From the NCBI GenBank assembly GCA_963762615.1, contig CAVXLG010000006.1, positions 124,001 to 188,000 on the forward strand: a DNA stretch of 64,000 nt, read 5' to 3'. Position 1 is the stretch's first letter. Each line of letters begins with the position of its first letter. Position numbers and translations under genes: made by a program. The notes under the pieces are model-generated. The model was not told where the DNA came from, ran no database searches, and saw only the letters and a program-made list of their open reading frames with translations. Origin of the DNA: PALSA-505 sp963762615. Its GTDB lineage: Bacteria > Actinomycetota > Actinomycetes > Streptosporangiales > Streptosporangiaceae. This document shows positions 36,175 to 45,596 of the stretch, piece by piece.

Positions 36175-37887
36175 GTGATCATGCAGCCCGGCCCGCCGAG
36201 CCAGGCGGACCTCGCCTTCACGGCCCTGGCCAGCGATTATCTCGATGACCGGGCCGAGCGTTACCCTCAGCTGGCCACCGATCTCGGCGACCACCGGCAC
36301 GACGCGCGGCTGCCCGATTTCTCCGCGGCCGCGAGCGCGGCCGAGCGCCAGGCCCTGGACGGCTTCGCCGCCAGGCTCGCGGCGATCGACACGGACGCGC
36401 TGCCGGCCGAGCACCAGGTGGACGCGCGCATGCTGGCCAACTCGGTGGCCCAGCGGATCTTCGAACTCGACGAGCTGCGCGAGCGCAGCTGGAACCCGCA
36501 GCTCGCCAATCCCGGCCGGGCCATCCACATGCTGCTGCTCAGGGACTTCGCTCCGCTGCCCGAGCGGCTCGCATCGGTGGCCGGGCGGCTCGCGGAGGTC
36601 CCGGCGGTCCTCGCCGATGCCCGCGGCCGGCTGGGCCGGATGCCGAAGGTCCACGTGGAGACGGCCGTCGGGCAGTTCTCCGGCACGATCAGCCTGGTTA
36701 CCAGCGAGATAGACGCCGCGCTCAAGGCCGAGCCCGGCTGCGCCGGGCAGATCGAGCCCGTGCGGCCCGCCGCGCTGAGGGCGCTGGCCGAGCACCGGGG
36801 CTGGCTGCTGGCGAAGCTGGAGCAGCCCAGCGAGGAATTCGCCGATCCGCGGATCGGCCCGGAGCGGTTCGCCCGCAAGCTCTCGCTCACCCTGGACGCC
36901 GAGGCCGATGCCGACGCCATCCTGGCCCGGGCGCAGGCCGATCTTGACCGGGTGAGCGAGGAGATCGCCCGCCTCGCCGCCGAACTCGGCGGCGGCCAGG
37001 CGGTCAGCAGCCAGACGGTCAGCAGCCAGGCAGCCACCAGCCGTGCGCTGGTTCGGCAGGTGCTCAGCCGGCTGGCGGACGACGCGGCCGGTGATGCCAC
37101 CATCCTGGATTTCTGCCGTCGCGCGCTCGCCGGGCAGACCCGCTTCGTCAATGAATGCCAGCTGGTCAGCACCCACGATGATCCGGTCGAGGTGATCGAG
37201 ATGCCGGAGATCTCGCGCGGGGTAGCGGTGGCGTACTGCGACTCGCCGGGACCGCTGGAAACCGCGCCGCTGCCCACCTTCGTCGCGGTCTCCCCTACGC
37301 CGGCCGACTGGCCGGCCCGGCGGGTCGTCTCGTTCTACCGCGAGTACAACCGGCACATGGTGCACAACCTGATGGTGCATGAGGCGATGCCAGGCCATTT
37401 CCTCCAGGGACAGCACTCCCGGCGGTTCACTGGCTCGGCGACCGCCCTGCGCGCGGCCCTGCGGTCCGGATTCTTCGTCGAGGGCTGGGCTGTCTACGCC
37501 GAGCAGCTGATGGCCGACCACCGCTACCCGGGGGAGGGCGATCCCCGCCAGGTGCGCATGCAGCAGCTGAAGATGCAGCTTCGCATGATCATCAATGCCA
37601 TACTCGACGCCCGGGTGCACGGTCACGGGATGACCGAGGACGAGGCGATGGGCCTGATGACCGGCCGCGGCTACCAGGAAGAGGGCGAGGCGGCGGGCAA
37701 ATGGCGGCGGGCCCTGCTCACCTCGGCCCAGCTGTCCACCTACTACGTCGGGTACACCGAGGTCGCCGGCCTGGCCGCCGAGCTCAAGGCGGCGCGGCCG
37801 CAGCAGTCCGAGCGAGAGCTGCACGACAGCATGCTGGCCCACGGCTCGCCGCCGGTCCGTCACCTGCGCGCCCTGGTCCGGGGCTGA
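36175..37887 (+). CDS. DUF885-family putative metallopeptidase
   Basis: 570 residues, helical. The core has HEAMPGHFLQG (His402-Glu403 and His408), the HExxPGH-type motif of this family, which resembles a zinc peptidase site, followed by RSGFFVEGWAVYAEQLM with a further Glu. No signal peptide is visible, so a cytosolic enzyme is likely. Substrate unknown. GTG at 36175 is preferred since GGGGAG lies 8 nt upstream; an ATG at 36181 is an alternative. A short duplication of GGGCTGACCGG spans and follows the stop codon (about 37879-37925). Divergent from hisD. Confidence 0.88.
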   Translation: MIMQPGPPSQADLAFTALASDYLDDRAERYPQLATDLGDHRHDARLPDFSAAASAAERQALDGFAARLAAIDTDALPAEHQVDARMLANSVAQRIFELDELRERSWNPQLANPGRAIHMLLLRDFAPLPERLASVAGRLAEVPAVLADARGRLGRMPKVHVETAVGQFSGTISLVTSEIDAALKAEPGCAGQIEPVRPAALRALAEHRGWLLAKLEQPSEEFADPRIGPERFARKLSLTLDAEADADAILARAQADLDRVSEEIARLAAELGGGQAVSSQTVSSQAATSRALVRQVLSRLADDAAGDATILDFCRRALAGQTRFVNECQLVSTHDDPVEVIEMPEISRGVAVAYCDSPGPLETAPLPTFVAVSPTPADWPARRVVSFYREYNRHMVHNLMVHEAMPGHFLQGQHSRRFTGSATALRAALRSGFFVEGWAVYAEQLMADHRYPGEGDPRQVRMQQLKMQLRMIINAILDARVHGHGMTEDEAMGLMTGRGYQEEGEAAGKWRRALLTSAQLSTYYVGYTEVAGLAAELKAARPQQSERELHDSMLAHGSPPVRHLRALVRG

Positions 37888-37950
37888 CCGGTCCTGGGCT
37901 GACCGGTCCGGGGCTGACCGGACCGGGGCCGAGGGAGGTGCGGAGCGGGT

Positions 37951-38625
37951 TCAGCCCACCGGGTCGATCCCGCTGACCCCGCCGCCCTCGGCCCGGGCCG
38001 GGGGCGGCTGCGCGACCGCGGCCTCCTTGCGCCTGTGCTCGATCGACTGGCTGACCACCTCGATAGAACCGACGACCAGACCCACGAACAACGGCCAGAA
38101 CGCGAGCGCGCCGTGCCCGCCCAGCGCCAGCGGCTCGCGCAGCCGGGTACCCGGCGGGCTCACGGCCAGCCGGACCCGGAAGCTGGCGAGCCCCTGCTGC
38201 TGCCCGACCCACATGGCGAGCACGGACGCGGCTACGCCGCCGAGCACGAGCCCGGCCAGGGCCGTTGCTCCGTACCTGCGTACCGCGGGCAGGTAGCCGA
38301 CCGTCCCGCAGATCACGCCGCCGACCGCGGTCAGCAGGCAGAACCAGGCGTCGGCCTCGATGAACGCGCTCGTCTCGGAGTTCACCACGTAGGCGACACC
38401 CCGGCTCTGCACGACCAGCAGCGCCCGTGGAGTCACGGCGGACCAGATGAGCCCCACGAGCAGGCCGAGCACCGCGCTCGCCGCCACGGCGGCGATCAGC
38501 GCGAGGAACGCCGGGCGTAGTCTGGCCAGTGTGCGTCCGGGTCCGGTAGCGCTGTCCGATCCTGGCACACCGAGAGGCCCAGGACCGCGGCGCGGCGCAT
38601 CGGGGTACTGGCCGGGTTGCGTCAT
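37951..38625 (-). CDS. four-helix membrane protein of unknown function
   Basis: 224 residues with four predicted membrane helices: AFLALIAAVAASAVLGLLVG, a second near WFCLLTAVGGVICGTVGYLP, a third near GATALAGLVLGGVAASVLAM and a fourth near LAFWPLFVGLVVGSIEVV. The N-terminus is Pro/Gly-rich and cytosolic, and the loop between helices 1 and 2 contains QSRGVAYVVNSETSAFIEAD. It resembles the actinobacterial DUF2567-type proteins, but I am not certain of the family. Convergent with DUF885 and divergent from the ABC transporter gene. Confidence 0.75.
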   Translation of the reverse strand: MTQPGQYPDAPRRGPGPLGVPGSDSATGPGRTLARLRPAFLALIAAVAASAVLGLLVGLIWSAVTPRALLVVQSRGVAYVVNSETSAFIEADAWFCLLTAVGGVICGTVGYLPAVRRYGATALAGLVLGGVAASVLAMWVGQQQGLASFRVRLAVSPPGTRLREPLALGGHGALAFWPLFVGLVVGSIEVVSQSIEHRRKEAAVAQPPPARAEGGGVSGIDPVG

Positions 38626-38732
38626 TCTGCGCAGCAGCGTACGTGACGCCGATCCCGCCCGCGCGATGCACCCGATGCTTTACATTGCCTGCCTGGGATG
38701 GGAAGTTGGTTAACCGTCTAGCTGGGAGAAGG

Positions 38733-40697
38733 ATGATCGAGGCTCGCGACCTGACCAAGCGGTTCGGTCCGAAGGTGGCGGTGGACCACCTGTCGTTCAC
38801 GGTCGAGCCGGGCCGGGTAACCGGGTTCCTCGGGCCTAACGGGGCGGGCAAGTCGACCACCATGCGGCTGGTACTGGGCCTTGACCTGGCGAACAGCGGA
38901 ACCGCGACGATCGGCGGCAAGCGGTACCGTGACCTGCCCAGCCCGCTGCGCACGGTCGGCGCGCTGCTCGAGGCGCGGGCCGTGCACACCGGCCGCTCTG
39001 CCTTCAACCACCTGCTCTTCCTCGCCCAGACTCAGGGCCTGCCGCGCCGGCGCGTGCAGGAAGTGATCGACCTGGTCGGGCTGGGCGAGGTCGCGGGGAA
39101 GCGGTCGGGCGGGTTCTCCCTGGGGATGAGCCAGCGGCTCGGCATCGCCGCCGCGCTGCTCGGCGACCCGCAGGTGCTGGTGCTTGACGAGCCGGTGAAC
39201 GGGCTCGATCCCGAGGGGATCCTGTGGATCCGCAACCTGATGAAGGCCCTGGCCGCCGAGGGCCGGACGGTTTTCGTTTCCAGTCACCTGATGAACGAGA
39301 TGGCCGTGACCGCCGATCACCTGATCGTGATCGGCCGCGGCAAGCTCATCGCGGCCTGCAGCACGCAGGAGTTCGTCGCCAGGAGCACGGTGCAGTCCGT
39401 GCTCGTGCGCACGCCCGATCCGGGCCGGCTGGCCCAGGCGATCACCGCGGCGGGCGGAAGCGTGACGGACGCGGCCGAGCAGCCGGACGGCGGAGCAGCC
39501 GCGCTCACCGTGACCGGGATGCCCGCCGCCCGGATCGGGGAGATCGCCGCGGCCGCGTCGGTGGTGCTGCACGAGCTGACCCCGCGGGCAGGATCCCTCG
39601 AGGAGGCGTTCATGGAGCTGACCGCGGACAGCCTTGAGTACGGCCAGCCCGGCCGGCCGGCCGGCAACGGGCCAGCCGGTCACCGGGTCAGCGGTCACCG
39701 GGCCAGCGGTCACCGGGCCAGCGGTCACCGGGCCAGCGGTCACCGGGCCAGCGGTCACCGGGCCAGCGGTCACCGGGCCAGCGGTCACCGGGCCAGCGGT
39801 CACCGGGCCAGTGGTCACCGGGCCGGCGGCCAGCCCGGGTCCCGGAGGGCAGGGCCAGTGACGCCGGCCGCGCCGGCCACGCAGGCCCCGGTGACGGCGG
39901 CCGCCGCACGCCGGCCCGGATTCGGGAACGTGCTGCTCAGCGAGTGGACGAAGATCCGCTCGGTTCGCTCCACCGTCTGGTCGCTGATCCTGCTGGTCGT
40001 GCTCACGATTGGCCTCACGGTCCTGATCACCGCGATCACCGCGGCGCAGTGGAGCAAGATCGGCGTGAGTTCGCAGCAGCAGCTGGCGCACGACCCGACC
40101 AGCGCGATCCTCGGCATCGGCCTCCAGTTCGGCCAGCTCACCGTCATCGTGCTCGGGGTGCTGGTGATCACGAGCGAGTACTCCACCGGCGCCATCCGGG
40201 CCTCGCTGCTGGCCGTGCCGCGCCGACTGCGCATGCTCGCCGCCAAGGGGATCGTATTCGCCGCGATCGTGCTGGTCCTCGGCGAAATCCTCATGTTCCT
40301 CTCGTTCTTCATCGGCGCGGCGATCCTGCACAGTCATATCCCGGTGTCGCTCAGCACCCCCAACGTCGCCCGCGCGGTCGTCGGCGGCGGCCTGTACCTG
40401 GCCGTGCTGGGCCTGTTCGCGATGTCGATCGGCGCGCTGGTCCGGCATACCGCGGGCGCGCTCACCGGCGTGATCGCCTTCGTCATCGTGCTCGAGCCGC
40501 TGTCCGCGCTGATCCCCGGCACCTGGGGCGACCACATCCACGATTACCTGCCGACCGCCGCCGGACGGCTGATCATCCAGACCGCGCCTGCGTCCGGCCA
40601 GGTGCTCTCGGCCTGGCAGGGTTTCGGCGTGTTCTGCCTCTGGACGGCGGTGCTGCTGGCCGCCGCGGGATTCCTGCTCGTGCGCCGCGACGCCTGA
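38733..40697 (+). CDS. ABC exporter: ATPase and permease joined by a repeat linker
   Basis: 654 residues. ATPase first (~1-310): Walker A GPNGAGKST near 34, signature GGFSLGMSQRLGIA, Walker B VLVLDEPVNGLDPEG and switch SSHLMNEM. Then about 50 residues of GHRAS repeats (316-365) and a permease (~376-654) with six helices, beginning LLSEWTKIRSVRSTVWSL, typical of ABC-2 type permeases with ITSEYSTGAIRASLLAVP. Relatives normally encode these as two genes. An internal GTG at 39858 with GGAGG upstream looks like the old permease start, so two products are possible. Function as an antibiotic or lipid exporter is only by family. ATG at 38733 with GGAGAAGG just upstream. Confidence 0.88.
   Translation: MIEARDLTKRFGPKVAVDHLSFTVEPGRVTGFLGPNGAGKSTTMRLVLGLDLANSGTATIGGKRYRDLPSPLRTVGALLEARAVHTGRSAFNHLLFLAQTQGLPRRRVQEVIDLVGLGEVAGKRSGGFSLGMSQRLGIAAALLGDPQVLVLDEPVNGLDPEGILWIRNLMKALAAEGRTVFVSSHLMNEMAVTADHLIVIGRGKLIAACSTQEFVARSTVQSVLVRTPDPGRLAQAITAAGGSVTDAAEQPDGGAAALTVTGMPAARIGEIAAAASVVLHELTPRAGSLEEAFMELTADSLEYGQPGRPAGNGPAGHRVSGHRASGHRASGHRASGHRASGHRASGHRASGHRASGHRASGHRAGGQPGSRRAGPVTPAAPATQAPVTAAAARRPGFGNVLLSEWTKIRSVRSTVWSLILLVVLTIGLTVLITAITAAQWSKIGVSSQQQLAHDPTSAILGIGLQFGQLTVIVLGVLVITSEYSTGAIRASLLAVPRRLRMLAAKGIVFAAIVLVLGEILMFLSFFIGAAILHSHIPVSLSTPNVARAVVGGGLYLAVLGLFAMSIGALVRHTAGALTGVIAFVIVLEPLSALIPGTWGDHIHDYLPTAAGRLIIQTAPASGQVLSAWQGFGVFCLWTAVLLAAAGFLLVRRDA
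39678..39827. repeat. ten tandem 15-bp repeats in the ABC linker
   Basis: Unit GGTCACCGGGCCAGC, ten copies with single-base changes in the first and last two, in frame and coding GHRAS. Because the unit is a multiple of three, copy-number change would alter only linker length. Confidence 0.95.
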
Positions 40698-40707
40698 CCA
40701 GGAACCG

Positions 40708-41708
40708 GTGACGGCCGCCCTCCTGACGCTGGCCGTCGGCGCGGCGATCAGCCTGGCGGCCAGCGCGGTCCTGGTCATCCGGATCGAGCGTCTCGGCGAG
40801 CGGTTCGGGCTCACCGAGGCCATCCTCGGCCTGGTCGCCGCGCTGGCCGCCGATGCCCCGGAGATCACGTCCGCGGCGGCCGCCCTCGCCCGCGGCCAGC
40901 ACGCTGTCGGCGTGGGCGTCGTGCTCGGCTCGAACGTATTCAACCTGGCGGCGCTGCTCGGCCTGGGCGCCGTCGTCGCCGGGCGGATCGCCCTGCACCG
41001 CCGCGTCGTCGCGCTTGAAGGCGCGGTGGGGCTGTGGATGGCCGCGGTCAGCATCTGCGCCCTGGCCGGCCTGATCCCCCCCGCGCCGGCCTGGTTCTCG
41101 TCCTGCTGGTGCTGCTCCCCTACGCGTGGCTGTCCGCGCTGCGTGCCCCGCACCGCACCCGCGTCCGGCTGCCCCCGCGGGTGCGCGGCTTCCTCGCCGA
41201 GGCGCTCAGCGAGGAGGAGCAGGAGGAAGGCCCCGCTCTGCACCCGGCCCCCGGCCGGCCGAGCGACGCCGTCAGCGCGGTCACCGGCGCCGCCGCCCTG
41301 GTGATCGTCGTGATCGCCAGCCTGGCCATGGAGCAAGCCGCTACCTCGGTCGGCGCCCGGCTGGCCATCCCGCCCATCGTGACCGGCGGCATCGTGCTCG
41401 CCGCGATCACCAGCCTGCCGAACGCCGTCACCGCGGTCTACCTGGCCCGCCGCGGCCGGGGCGCCGCCACCCTGAGCGAGGCCATGAACAGCAACACCCT
41501 CAACGTGGCCTTCGGCCTGTTCCTGCCAGCCGCCATCACCGGCCTGGCAGTCGGCGGCAGCGCCACCCTGGTCGCCTCCTGGTATGGCGCGCTGACCCTG
41601 GCTGTCCTTGTCCTGGCCTTCCTGCACCGCGGCCTGTCCCGCCTCACCGGCGCCCTGGTGATAGCCGCCTACCTGGCCTTCGTGGCGATCCTCGTGACCA
41701 CCGCCTGA
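40708..41708 (+). CDS. CaCA-type cation/proton exchanger (one frameshift)
   Basis: Sodium/calcium-exchanger-family membrane transporter. The two alpha repeats are clear: LAADAPEITSAAAAL with GSNVFNLAALLG in the first half and ITSLPNAVTAVYLARRGRGA with MNSNTLNVAFGLFLPA in the second. Frame breaks at 41078-41084, where a run of seven C should be eight; adding it gives LIPPRAGLVLVLLVLLPYAW. Corrected length about 333 residues with roughly ten helices. GTG start at 40708 with AGGA 5 nt upstream, 10 bp after the ABC gene, so the two are probably cotranscribed. Ion specificity cannot be told. Confidence 0.88.
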
Positions 41709-41722
41709 TCAACCTGACCGGA

Positions 41723-41762
41723 CGATGGACATCGCTGCCGTCCGCACCGCGATGTCGCATCG
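41723..41762. repeat. palindrome between convergent genes, related to 8595-8642
   Basis: CGATGGACATCGC (41723-41735) pairs with GCGATGTCGCATCG (41749-41762) with one bulged base, loop of 13 nt. It may terminate both the exchanger gene and dnaE, and shares the GATGG-ACATCGC core with the inverted repeat near 8600. Confidence 0.65.
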
Positions 41763-41779
41763 ACCGCGTTGCCGGCCGG

Positions 41780-44700
41780 CTATCCCGCGCAGGCCGGCCC
41801 GAGCAACTGCTTCAGGTCGCCAAGCAAGGCGGAGGAAGGCGACACCCGCAGCTTGTCGTCCAGGCGAACGACCGTCGTCTGCTGCTTACCGCACAGGCGC
41901 AGGTGAACTTCCGTTACTCCCGGATGCGTCCGCAGGACGTCCCTCAGCCGTTCGACGACCGGGCCCACGCAGCGGTCAACCGGCATCTCCACGACGAAAG
42001 GGCCGGCATCATCCGGCGTGACATCCGGCACCTTCACGTCCATCGCGATGAGCTTGGGCGCCTCATCCCGCCGGTCCAGCCTGCCCTTGACCACGAGGAT
42101 GGCGTCCTCGGCCAGATAGCTGCCGCAGACCTGATAGGTGGCGGGGAAGAACAGCACCTCGACCGCGCCTTCGAGATCCTCGAGGGTGGCCGCCGCCCAG
42201 GCGGCGCCTTGCCTGGTGACCTTGCGCTGCAGGCCGGACAGGATCCCGCCCACCGAGACCACCTGGCCCTCTGGGCGCTCGCCCCGCTGCCCGCGTTCGG
42301 CTTCGAGGAGTCCGGCGGCCGCGGACTCGGCAGAACCGATCAGCTGGGCGATGGAGCAGTCGGTGCCGACGGCAAGCACGTGCTCGAGGCCGAGCAGCGG
42401 GTGGTCGGAGACGTACAGGCCGAGCATCTCCCGCTCGAAGCCGAGCAACACTGATTTCTCCCACTCACCGCCGGGGACCGGGACGTCGAACATCGTCTCG
42501 GTCTCCGTATCCCCCTCGAACAGCGAGAACTGGTTGTTGGCCTCGTTGCGCTTGACGTCGATCACCTGGTCCACGGCCTGCTCGTGGATGAGCACCAGTC
42601 CCTTGCGCGGGTGGCCGAGCGAGTCGAACGCGCCCGCCTTGACCAGCGACTCGATGACGCGCTTGTTGCACACCGTGACCGGGACCTTGCGCAGGAAATC
42701 GGCGAAGCTGGTGAACGCGCCCTTGGACCGGCGGGCCGCGCCGATCGCCTCCACCACGTTGACGCCGACGTTGCGCACCGCGGCCAGGCCGAACCTGATG
42801 TCCTCGCCGACCGGGGTGAACATCGCCGCAGACGCGTTCACGTCCGGCGGCAGCACCTTGATGCCCATCCGGCGGCATTCGTTCAGGTACTGCGCGGACT
42901 TGTCCTTGTCACCCGCGATCGAGGTCAGCACGGCGGCCATGTACTCCGCCGGGTAGTTGGCCTTCAGGTAGGCGGTCCAGTACCCGACCATCGCGTAGCA
43001 GGCCGCGTGCGCCCGGTTGAACGCGTAGTCGGAGAACGGGACCAGGATGTCCCAGATGGCCCTGATCGCGGAGTCGGTGTACCCGTTCGCCCGCATCCCG
43101 GCCGCGAACGGCTCGAACTCCTTGTCGAGGATCTCCTTCTTCTTCTTGCCCATGGCCTTGCGCAGCAGGTCGGCCTTGCCGGGCGTGTAGCCGGCCAGCT
43201 TCTGCGCCGTCGACAGCACCTGCTCCTGGTAGACGATCAGGCCGTAGGTGTCGCCGAGGATCTCGGCCAGCGGCTCGGCCAGCTCGGGGTGGATCGGCGT
43301 GATCGGCTTGCGGCCGACCTTGCGGTCGGCGTACTCGTTGTGCGCGTTGGCGCCCATCGGGCCCGGCCGGTACAGCGCGTTGACCGCCACGATGTCCTCG
43401 AACCGGTCCGCGTGCATGGAGCGCAGCAGCGCCCGCATCGGCCCGCCGTCGAGCTGGAAGACGCCCAGCGTGTCGCCGCGGGCTAGCAGCTCGTAGGTCG
43501 CCTTGTCATCGAGCGGCAGCGTTTCCAGCACGATGTCCTGGCCGCGGTTGTCCTTGATGCCGCTGACAGCATCGTCGAGCACGGTCAGGTTGCGCAGGCC
43601 GAGGAAGTCCATCTTGAGCAGCCCGAGGTCCTCGCAGGCCGGGTAGTCGAACTGCGTGATGACCGCGCCGTCTGCCTCGCGCTTCCACACCGGTATGTGG
43701 TCGATGATCGGCTCGCTGCTCATGATCACGCCTGCCGCGTGCACGCCGGCCTGCCGGATCAGCCCTTCCAGGCCCCGCGCGGTGTCGAGCACCTGGCGGA
43801 TCTCGGCCTCGGCTTCATACAGGGCGCGGATCTCGCCGGCTTCGCCGTACCTTGAGTGCGTCGGGTCGAAGACGCCGGAAAGCGGGATGTCCTTGCCCAT
43901 CACCGCGGGCGGGAGGGCCTTGGTGATCCGGTCGCCGAGCGCGTAGGGAAAGCCGAGCACCCGGGTGGCGTCCTTCACCGCCGCCTTGGCCTTGATCGTG
44001 CCGTAGGTGATGATCTGCGCGACCCGGTCGTCCCCGTACTTCTCGGTGACGTAGCGGATCACGTCACCGCGCCTGCGCTCGTCGAAGTCGATGTCGATGT
44101 CGGGCATCGAGATGCGCTCGGGATTGAGGAACCGCTCGAACATCAGCCCGTGCGTGATCGGATCCAGGTCCGTGATGCCGAGCGCGTAGGCCACCATGGA
44201 CCCGGCGGCGGAGCCGCGGCCGGGACCGACCCGGATGCCCGCTTGCTTGGCCCAGTTGATGAAGTCGGCCACGACCAGGAAGTACGAGCAGAACCCCATC
44301 TGCGTGATCACGCCGATCTCGTACTCGGCGCGGCTCCTGCGCTCCTCGTCGTAGCCGCCGGGGAAGCGGCGGTCCATGCCGCGCCAGAACTGGCTGCGCA
44401 GCCAGCTCTCCTCCGTCTCGCCGTCGGGTATCGGGAACCGGGGCATGAGGTTCTGCTTGGCGAAGGCCACCTCGCACCGCTCGGCGATGAGCAGGGTCGT
44501 GTCGCAGCCGGCCTGCCACTCGGTATCCGGGGCGACCGCGCGCATCTGCTCCGGGGACTTCACGTAGTAGCCGCTGCCCTCGAACTTGAATCGGCCGGGG
44601 TCGGCCAGGTTGGACCCGGTCTGCACGCAGAGCAGCACCTCATGCGCCTGCGCGTCGTCGGGGCGGGTGTAGTGCGAGTCGTTGGTGACGACGAACGGCA

Positions 44701-45373
44701 GCGCGAGCTCGGCCGCGATGGTGCGCAGCCCGTCACGGACCCGGCGCTCAATGTCCAGGCCGTGGTCCATGATCTCGACGAAGAAGTTATCCGGGCCGAA
44801 GATGTCCCGGTAGGCGGCGGCCGCGTCGATAGCCTGCCGGTACTGGCCGAGCCTGAGCCTGGTCTGCACCTCGCCGGACGGGCAGCCGGTGGTCGCGATG
44901 ATTCCCTTCGAGTGCGCGGCGAGCAGCTCGCGGTCCATCCGGGGCTTGCGGAAGAAGCCCTCCAGGGAGGCGAGGGAGGACAGCCGGAACAGGTTGTGCA
45001 TGCCCTCGGTGGTCTCGGCCCACAGCGTCATGTGGGTGTATGCGCCCGCGCCCGAGATGTCGTCGCCGGATTGGGACGGGCTGCCCCAGCGCACGGGCTG
45101 GCGGTGCTTGCGGTGCTCGGGAGCGACGTAAGCCTCGATCCCGATCACCGGCTTGATGCCCGCGGCCGTGGCCTTCGTCCAGAAGTCGTAGGCACCGTAG
45201 ACGTTGCCGTGGTCGGTCATCGCGATGGCCGGCATGCCTGCCTGCTCACACTGGCCGAACAGGTCCTTCAGCCGCGCGGCGCCGTCCAGCATCGAGTACT
45301 CGGTATGCACATGCAGGTGGGCGAACGAGGCCTGGTTGCCAGCGCTACCGCGCCCCGCCGCGGCTGCCGTCAT
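41780..45373 (-). CDS. dnaE: DNA polymerase III alpha subunit
   Basis: Replicative polymerase, 1197 residues, complete. PHP domain at the N-terminus (HLHVHTEYSMLDGAARL, TDHGNVYG), polymerase aspartates in MPDIDIDFDERRRG (Asp425, 427), RAHAACYAMVGYWTAYLK finger region, helix-hairpin-helix and a C-terminal OB fold (VSVGGILSGLQRKVTRQG). The ATG at 45371-45373 is 11 nt after GGAGG; a GTG at 45380-45382 lies only 2 nt from it and is less likely. PHP metal ligands look intact, in line with actinobacterial DnaE1 having its own proofreading. No promoter could be identified confidently in the 214-bp gap upstream. Confidence 0.97.
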   Translation of the reverse strand: MTAAAAGRGSAGNQASFAHLHVHTEYSMLDGAARLKDLFGQCEQAGMPAIAMTDHGNVYGAYDFWTKATAAGIKPVIGIEAYVAPEHRKHRQPVRWGSPSQSGDDISGAGAYTHMTLWAETTEGMHNLFRLSSLASLEGFFRKPRMDRELLAAHSKGIIATTGCPSGEVQTRLRLGQYRQAIDAAAAYRDIFGPDNFFVEIMDHGLDIERRVRDGLRTIAAELALPFVVTNDSHYTRPDDAQAHEVLLCVQTGSNLADPGRFKFEGSGYYVKSPEQMRAVAPDTEWQAGCDTTLLIAERCEVAFAKQNLMPRFPIPDGETEESWLRSQFWRGMDRRFPGGYDEERRSRAEYEIGVITQMGFCSYFLVVADFINWAKQAGIRVGPGRGSAAGSMVAYALGITDLDPITHGLMFERFLNPERISMPDIDIDFDERRRGDVIRYVTEKYGDDRVAQIITYGTIKAKAAVKDATRVLGFPYALGDRITKALPPAVMGKDIPLSGVFDPTHSRYGEAGEIRALYEAEAEIRQVLDTARGLEGLIRQAGVHAAGVIMSSEPIIDHIPVWKREADGAVITQFDYPACEDLGLLKMDFLGLRNLTVLDDAVSGIKDNRGQDIVLETLPLDDKATYELLARGDTLGVFQLDGGPMRALLRSMHADRFEDIVAVNALYRPGPMGANAHNEYADRKVGRKPITPIHPELAEPLAEILGDTYGLIVYQEQVLSTAQKLAGYTPGKADLLRKAMGKKKKEILDKEFEPFAAGMRANGYTDSAIRAIWDILVPFSDYAFNRAHAACYAMVGYWTAYLKANYPAEYMAAVLTSIAGDKDKSAQYLNECRRMGIKVLPPDVNASAAMFTPVGEDIRFGLAAVRNVGVNVVEAIGAARRSKGAFTSFADFLRKVPVTVCNKRVIESLVKAGAFDSLGHPRKGLVLIHEQAVDQVIDVKRNEANNQFSLFEGDTETETMFDVPVPGGEWEKSVLLGFEREMLGLYVSDHPLLGLEHVLAVGTDCSIAQLIGSAESAAAGLLEAERGQRGERPEGQVVSVGGILSGLQRKVTRQGAAWAAATLEDLEGAVEVLFFPATYQVCGSYLAEDAILVVKGRLDRRDEAPKLIAMDVKVPDVTPDDAGPFVVEMPVDRCVGPVVERLRDVLRTHPGVTEVHLRLCGKQQTTVVRLDDKLRVSPSSALLGDLKQLLGPACAG

Positions 45374-45596
45374 GAAAGACACCGCCTCCTTCAGGCATGC
45401 GTAACAACACCCTGGCGGGCGTTCACGAACGGAACCGGAGGGAAGAGGCCAGTGCCACCCGTCGCGAGGAAGGCCCGCAGGTCAGTCCTCCGCGAGCGGC
45501 AGCACCGGTCCGGCTCTTCAAGGTTGTTCTAGCCTATTCGAGCCGGGGCGGCACGGCACGCGGGACACGCGCCAATCAGCAGCCGATCCCGGGGCA

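Noticed and set aside
39678..39827. 15-bp repeats considered as regulatory iterons
   Set aside because: They lie in the middle of an open coding frame, code for a regular GHRAS linker and are not near an origin or promoter.
45447..45460. GGGTGGCACTGGCC on the dnaE strand, similar to a T-box core
   Set aside because: The invariant ACCGCG part is ACTGGC instead, there is no Stem I or sequestrator, and dnaE is not an amino-acid related gene.
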